Shown here piece by piece: positions 58,523 through 64,000 of a stretch of DNA of 64,000 nt. The position numbers and the translations under genes are program-made. Origin of the DNA: Hemibagrus wyckioides (Eukaryota; Chordata; Actinopteri; Siluriformes; Bagridae); the NCBI RefSeq assembly GCF_019097595.1, contig NC_080716.1, positions 29,043,401-29,107,400 of the forward strand. Direction: 5' to 3'. Numbering within the stretch: the stretch's first letter is position 1; every line of letters begins with the position of its first letter. The notes beneath the pieces were generated by a model. It saw only the letters and a list, made by a program, of their open reading frames with translations. It did not search any database and was not told the origin of the DNA.

Positions 58523-61500
58523 TCACTGCAGAGAGAAAAAACACTTGCATAAACATGGTTTGAAATACATTTCTCATGATATTATAAAGGTACAAGCTGT
58601 CAAGAAGCAACACATCAGTAAGTTATCAGGCTTGCATGTTCATAGCTAACTGACCAAGTAGAATGAGGTGATAGAAAGTTATCTAAACAGATACCAACTG
58701 ACACAGATGAACTCTTCTGACCACCACATATTTTGAAATACTAGATATTGCATAAATGTTTATGAAGGTCAAGGAGACGATCATTTTAATGTTTTTGTAA
58801 CTGTTTCTGTTTCTATAAAATTCTATCCAATGCACTTTTGAACATTTTTCTAACGTCATGGTGTTGGGATTGTCTTTTAAGTTTTATCAATACCAAGAGT
58901 TTTACCTGCACGTCCTTCCGCACCTCTGAGTAAACAGCACTATCATCCACACTGGCCATCTCTAGTTGGGAGCAAGAAACAACTCATTGATTAGTTTCCT
59001 GAAAAAACTACAGCTTATCTAAATGGCTAAACATATCACAGCACAGCTAAATTCTCACGTCTGATTGGTCAGGAGGTGTTTAAAGACTCCCTTTCAAACA
59101 TTATCATTTCTATAACAGCTCATACACAGGGTCTCTTATTGTGGAAAAACAATTCCCAGGCTAATAATAAACAGATTAAGAAATAATGAAAATTGATTTT
59201 CTATAAGGAGATTTTATTTATTTTATTTTTTATTTAATTTATTAATTTTTTTTACCATTAAATTAACTTCAAAGTTGTCACTTTGTTATTACTAAACACT
59301 GCTGTGACATAAGGAGAGTAATACACTTGAGGATGTTCTATTATAGGAAAATTGATGTAAATAGCAGATTTAACAGGGTGGTAAATCTGCTATTCACACT
59401 AACCTGTTGTTGACAGAGTGTTTTATTCATTACAGAAGAAAATGTCTTTGGTTTGCTCTACCTTTTTTTCTCTTTGTTTCCATCATTGGTTTCAGTTGAA
59501 TCTCAGCGTAAGTCACATCAGCATCAGCACCTGTAGTAGAAGAGAACAAAACCATCACAATGATCTTTAGCCTTTTAATTCATCAGTCATAACTCATCAG
59601 CATAAACAACAGTCATTATCAGTTTCCTGCCAAAACTACACTGACCCCTAGCTGCTATTTTTTTTTTATTGTAGATCTATATTATTGTAGGTTTATTTCT
59701 TTTAGCTTCCTTTATCATTCAGCATTTACCATCTTCACACTGTGTAATAAGACATCACTGACTTTTTAAATAAGTTCAGATCTGGTCTGATCTGGATAAA
59801 TCTATGAAATGTCCCAGTATTAAAAATACTCTACCATTGTTCCTGTTTGTCTTCATTTTCTCTGTGACCTGTGCGTAAGTGGCTTCACTGATCTCAGCTG
59901 CAGCTTCACCTGAACACAATGCAGTGTGTTAGTCTCTACAAGACACTTCTGTACTTTACTGTATAGAGTTAATCTATAGTTAAATATCATAATGTAAGAA
60001 ATGTCTGAAATGAAATAAAGTAAACCTGTTCCAGCCATGTCTAACTCATCCACAGTGGCATAAACATTAGCACTTCCTACAGAAAACAGAACAAAGCCTC
60101 AGAATAATTTCCTCAAAGAAATTCTAAAAAGATTTTTGAAGAACAAATGTATATATAAGAGGTCATTGAGACAGTGTCTGACCAGCCTGAAGTGGTGTGT
60201 GTCCTGACTGAGAGTCTTCAGCTGATGTCTGAAGCTTTTCTGTAGAGAGAGAGAGAGATTCTACATCTGAACAGTGTTCACATAGTGACAAACATGCGAT
60301 ATTTTTATTTTACACAGCCCTGATTATAGCATAATAAACAGAGTGTGTACTGAAGGTCAACTATACAGTAGGAATAGAAACAAGTATTAATTATGGATAC
60401 AGTAACTAAATATATAGATTTATATATAGTAATTGTATTTAAATAGGATTCAAATATACAGATGTCCCAAGACGCTATGCATTATTGTATTATTTTCTCT
60501 TGATCTCAACATAACAGAAGTATTTTTCTAATTATTGTGACTTAAGTTTGTGCCACAGAAAGACAAGTTTGGTTATTTTGAGACTGTGAGAAAAGAACTT
60601 TTTTTAATGTTGACAAAAAAACGAAATAAAACGAGAAAGAAACACATTTAATAATGTATGGCTTTTTAGGACTTTCATACTTAATATGTACTATAACATA
60701 CTAAACATGACTTTACAGCATGTTGTTTTTATAATAATATTCATGTAAAATATGACTACGTATTATTTAATTACATATTACCTTACTTATTATATTACAT
60801 TAAAATTAATATTCCAATATTTACTACATGTAAATAGATTTATTTTACCCTCAATATTGTATTTAAAGTGTTTTTGCACTCTAATCAGAATGATTTCTCT
60901 CACCATAATAATGAGTTAAGTGTCTAATACTCAAAACAAACTTTTCATCAAAACCTTTACTTATGCATTCATCAAGTAACATTTTGTTATTTTCCATGAT
61001 TATGTGATACATCAAAATTTGCTTTATTAGTTTCTAATTCTGGTTATATTCTACATGATATAACTAAAACAGTTATCTGACCTTTTTTTCTTTTGTAGGA
61101 CCACAGCAGGATCATTAAGATCAGTAAAGCGATGAACAAAAATCCCAAACCCACAACCAGTCCTGCTGTTCTACCACTGGATCCACCACCTGGCCTAGAA
61201 CCTAAGATGGAGGACAGAAAAAGAGCAGAATGTCAGCAAATATAAAACCGTTATTAAAAAGGAAATCAACTAAAAATAAATTCTCAAACGATTTCTCATG
61301 TCTGACTGAGAGCCAGCCACAAACAAGGAAATCCACACACTATAATGTGTCTATAGATAATAAATAAAGGTTCTCTAAACATGTGCAGTCTGCAGGTATT
61401 TCATTCAAGTCTGTAGTAAACTGACTACACTAGCTCATGAGAAATCATTCAACTGAATTATGGATGCATCAGTACAGATAGATACAAATATTGAGTATTG

Positions 61501-63323
61501 ATTTGATTCCTTGCTCATTTACTGGTATTAGTGAAACTCAATTCATACTCAGAACTATAGAAATTACAGGCAATGTACTGAGAGAAAAAAATGCTGTTGT
61601 TTTTCCCCCAATTGTAAACTCTGAGTACTTAATATTCTGCAATAAAACTTTCCCTTTTCCTTTAACATTAAACACACTACATGAAGACTCACCATGCACT
61701 GTGATGTTGACAGGATTACTGTTTTCTCCAGATTCAGACTCACACCAGTAAACTCCAGTGTAGGATGTGGAGAGGAAGCTGATGTTACATGTAGATCCTG
61801 TAACTGATCCCCAGTGTGAACAATCTAACACTCTCTCACTGTGTGTGTATCGTCTCACTGTCCATCCAGCAGAGTTACTCTGGTCCTCACAGCTCAGTGA
61901 GAGAGAGTCATTAGTAAAGTGTTGAGTATTGCTGGGATTGAAGATCAGAGAGACTGGAGGAGATTCACCTTAAACACAGTAAAGAGCCATGTAAATAAGA
62001 ACAAAGAGGAAACAAAGAAAATAATGAGGCAGATCACTAAGAAATGATTGTAAAGTTTTGTAAACTATTTTGCAGCAAAAACTATTATTTTTACAGGGCT
62101 GTACTGTAAATGATTAGGAAGTGAGAACAGCGAAATGAGACAGTGTACTGGATTATGAATTATTTTATACTATAAATATATTTACAGGTATTTTGCTTGC
62201 AGGATTAACAGGATGTCACAGAGTGTAACATCACGGCCTCAGTTCATGGCTGCAACAGACTCCAACTTCCATTAACCATCAGCACTCCCACATTCTCAGT
62301 CCACAGATTTTTTTGTCTACCTGTTTCTTATTCAGTGTGTATTTTTAAAAAAAATCTTTTTTAAGCTCCTTGCTTTCAGTTCTTCGTTGTGAGGTATACG
62401 CTCTGTTCTGTAGGTGTGTGACGTTACTACGCCGTGTTTATGAACTGCTCTATCACACCGTCTGCTTGTCATGTGTTCATTGTTAAGTAAATCAGTCCAG
62501 CACATGGTCTTATACATGATGCAGAGTCTTCTCAGGGTTTGTGCAAGTACAGAGACATGTTTAGTTTGATTGTCATTGTCCTGTTTAGACTTTCTTCTTT
62601 TGGATTTGTCCTCTAGTGCAGTGCTTCAGTGTGTTTGACTCTTGCCTGCTGTAAGACTCTCTTATTTGCATTGTGTTCACTAACAGTGTAACCTAATGAC
62701 TTCTTCTAGCAACGCTTACCTCCTCTGACTTTTAAAATAAAATTCTCCTGCACAAAAATCCTTAACCAACTCCTGAGTCCTGCATGTTACCCAGGAAAAT
62801 TACCCAATGACTAGAGGTGGAGAATACACAGAATCACAGAATACAAGAGAACACAAGGGAAATCATGACAATAATCTTCTATCAACAATTTTATTACCTT
62901 ATACATATGAATAAATAAATGATGCATCTGATCTTACATTCATAGTTTTCTATACTACACTTCAACACAACAGTTAATTTTCCTCACCAGTGATCCATAG
63001 TGGCTGTGGATTGCTGTACTGTGAGTGAAGGGCTGGTTCTCCTCTCTCTCCTCTGCACATATAAACTCCTGTGTGATTAAGAGCAGCAGGACTGAGAGTG
63101 TATTTGCCTCCAGATCCTCTGCTGCTGTCTGAGAGGAGCTCCACATACACGCTATAGCCACCATTATTATTTATTCCAGTTAAGCCGTCTCTGTAGGGAA
63201 CAACTGTGTACCAGCTGAATGTCCAGTCTGTAGAGGAGTCTGTAACCTCACAGCTTAGAGTCACTGAGTCTCCTTCAGTCAGCCAGCTCTGTGGAGATAC
63301 ACTCACTACTGCCTGTGGTCTCT
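58523..63323 (-). CDS. LITR/Fc-receptor-like gene, two Ig domains left, 5' end outside the window
   Basis: Exons in order: 63323-62988 (D2), 61968-61693 (D3), 61201-61082 (transmembrane), 60239-60183, 60076-60026, 59909-59835, 59530-59462, 58961-58906, and a stop at 58525-58523 directly after an acceptor. They close in frame (347 codons after the missing 5' part). D2 has the SVTLSC..FSWYTVVPYRD pattern, D3 the LSLSCEDQSN..GVYWCESE pattern, close to the plus-strand gene. Transmembrane segment: TAGLVVGLGFLFIALLILMILLW. Tail motifs: NVYATV, ATYAQV, VTYAEI (canonical ITIM) and AVYSEV. The D1 and D4 exons are missing except for 3' stubs. The tail lacks 12 codons of the first tail exon relative to the plus gene. 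The signal peptide is not found and should lie beyond 64000. Expected product: a shorter inhibitory-type leukocyte surface receptor. Confidence 0.8.
61294..61330 (-). pseudogene. Stub of the lost D4 Ig exon
   Basis: Only the last roughly 25 bases of the exon remain (W-L-A-L-S-V-R), matching the end of the plus-gene D4 exon. The donor is changed from GTGAGA to ATGAGA, so it cannot be spliced as an exon. Confidence 0.7.
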
Positions 63324-63424
63324 CTGTTACACAGGAAATACAAAATATTTATTTCTAGGTTTATTTAATAGACAGTAAGAAGCTTTTTCATGCACATTTT
63401 CATGTCTCCAGAAATCCTCACACA

Positions 63425-63455
63425 CTCACCTGATACAGTCAGTGTAACTAGAATC
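63425..63455 (-). pseudogene. Stub of the lost D1 Ig exon
   Basis: About 20 exon bases (V-T-L-T-V-S) and a good GTGAGT donor survive. The remaining 280 bp of the D1 exon have been replaced by unrelated sequence. Confidence 0.7.
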
Positions 63456-63459
63456 TGTC

Positions 63460-64000
63460 AGCAGTCATGATATCTTACAGAAACACTACAATTTTACACA
63501 GCCCTGTTTAACTACAAAGACCAACTAAGAACTGAGTAATAATTACAAGTAAATTATACTGAGTTACTGTTTCCAAACTAAAATACTGATTATTTTCCTC
63601 TGACAGCATGTCCTCATGTTTTTATTCCTTTTAAACTACAACAATGTGCCAACAATTACAATTTGTATATGATTAATAAATAAAAGGCTGTGAAAGAAAA
63701 AATCATCAGAAGTTTCTACAACTGGATTCCAGAAAACATCACATCATCATTAAAACAGGGAGGAGTGTTCACACATTTTATACAGACAACAGCGGATAAA
63801 GTTATAAAATAATGACTGAATAGAAAGACATTAATAACTAGAAATATAGCCAACAGAACAGAAGTGAATCAGGGATCATTTCCCCAGCAGTGTTTGTGTG
63901 AACAGACATCAGTCAAGTGAAGAGAAGATAATGAGACTCGTATTTAAATGCTGTGAGGGATTTCTACCTCAGGTGATGAGACAGAGACTGATGTGGATGA
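63460..64000. other. 5' flank or intron of the minus-strand receptor, nothing recognised
   Basis: No signal-peptide exon comparable with 7537-7567 or 8908-8943 could be found on the minus strand. Confidence 0.4.

Overview
The window is vertebrate nuclear DNA from a teleost, most likely an ostariophysan and plausibly a catfish. The evidence is GT-AG spliced genes with one-base (phase 1) immunoglobulin exons, leukocyte immune-type receptor (LITR)-like genes, many Tc1 transposon copies, a Ty3/gypsy chromovirus, tRNA-derived SINEs, a hAT MITE and dense CA/CT/TA microsatellites. There are no bacterial or viral operons. I assembled every multi-exon gene by hand from splice sites and reading frame; each closes in frame.

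Layout. 1-5.8 kb is repeat debris: a 5'-cut Tc1 copy, a LINE endonuclease relic, a broken B30.2 exon, and an inverted-repeat element enclosing a duplicated receptor promoter without its signal exon. 7.3-14.1 kb holds a complete four-Ig inhibitory-type LITR-like gene (+, 13 exons, 563 aa). 15.2-23.3 kb holds a Ty3/gypsy chromovirus with two 379-bp LTRs and a second, decayed one. 24.6-43.1 kb is one large gene on the minus strand (14 exons, 721 aa). It has a SHARPIN-type N-terminus (PH-like, LUBAC-tethering segment, UBL, NZF) followed by a full RING-IBR-RING module of HOIL-1/RBCK1 type. Its last exon lies behind an intron loaded with three Tc1-type elements. 45.4-55.0 kb is maf1 (+, RNA polymerase III repressor), head-to-head with the SHARPIN gene as I recall it in mammals. 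56.4-57.9 kb is Tc1 debris. 58.5-64 kb is a second LITR-like gene on the minus strand, cut by the window edge, which has lost its first and fourth Ig exons.

How they fit. Two related receptor genes point at each other across the conserved sharpin-maf1 pair, so an immune-receptor family appears to have expanded around housekeeping genes. The receptors should signal through tail tyrosine motifs. The SHARPIN-like protein should act in linear-ubiquitin (LUBAC) signalling but, unlike mammalian SHARPIN, appears to carry its own E3 catalytic module. The strongest observation is this composite gene, seen directly in sequence; whether it is already described elsewhere cannot be judged here.
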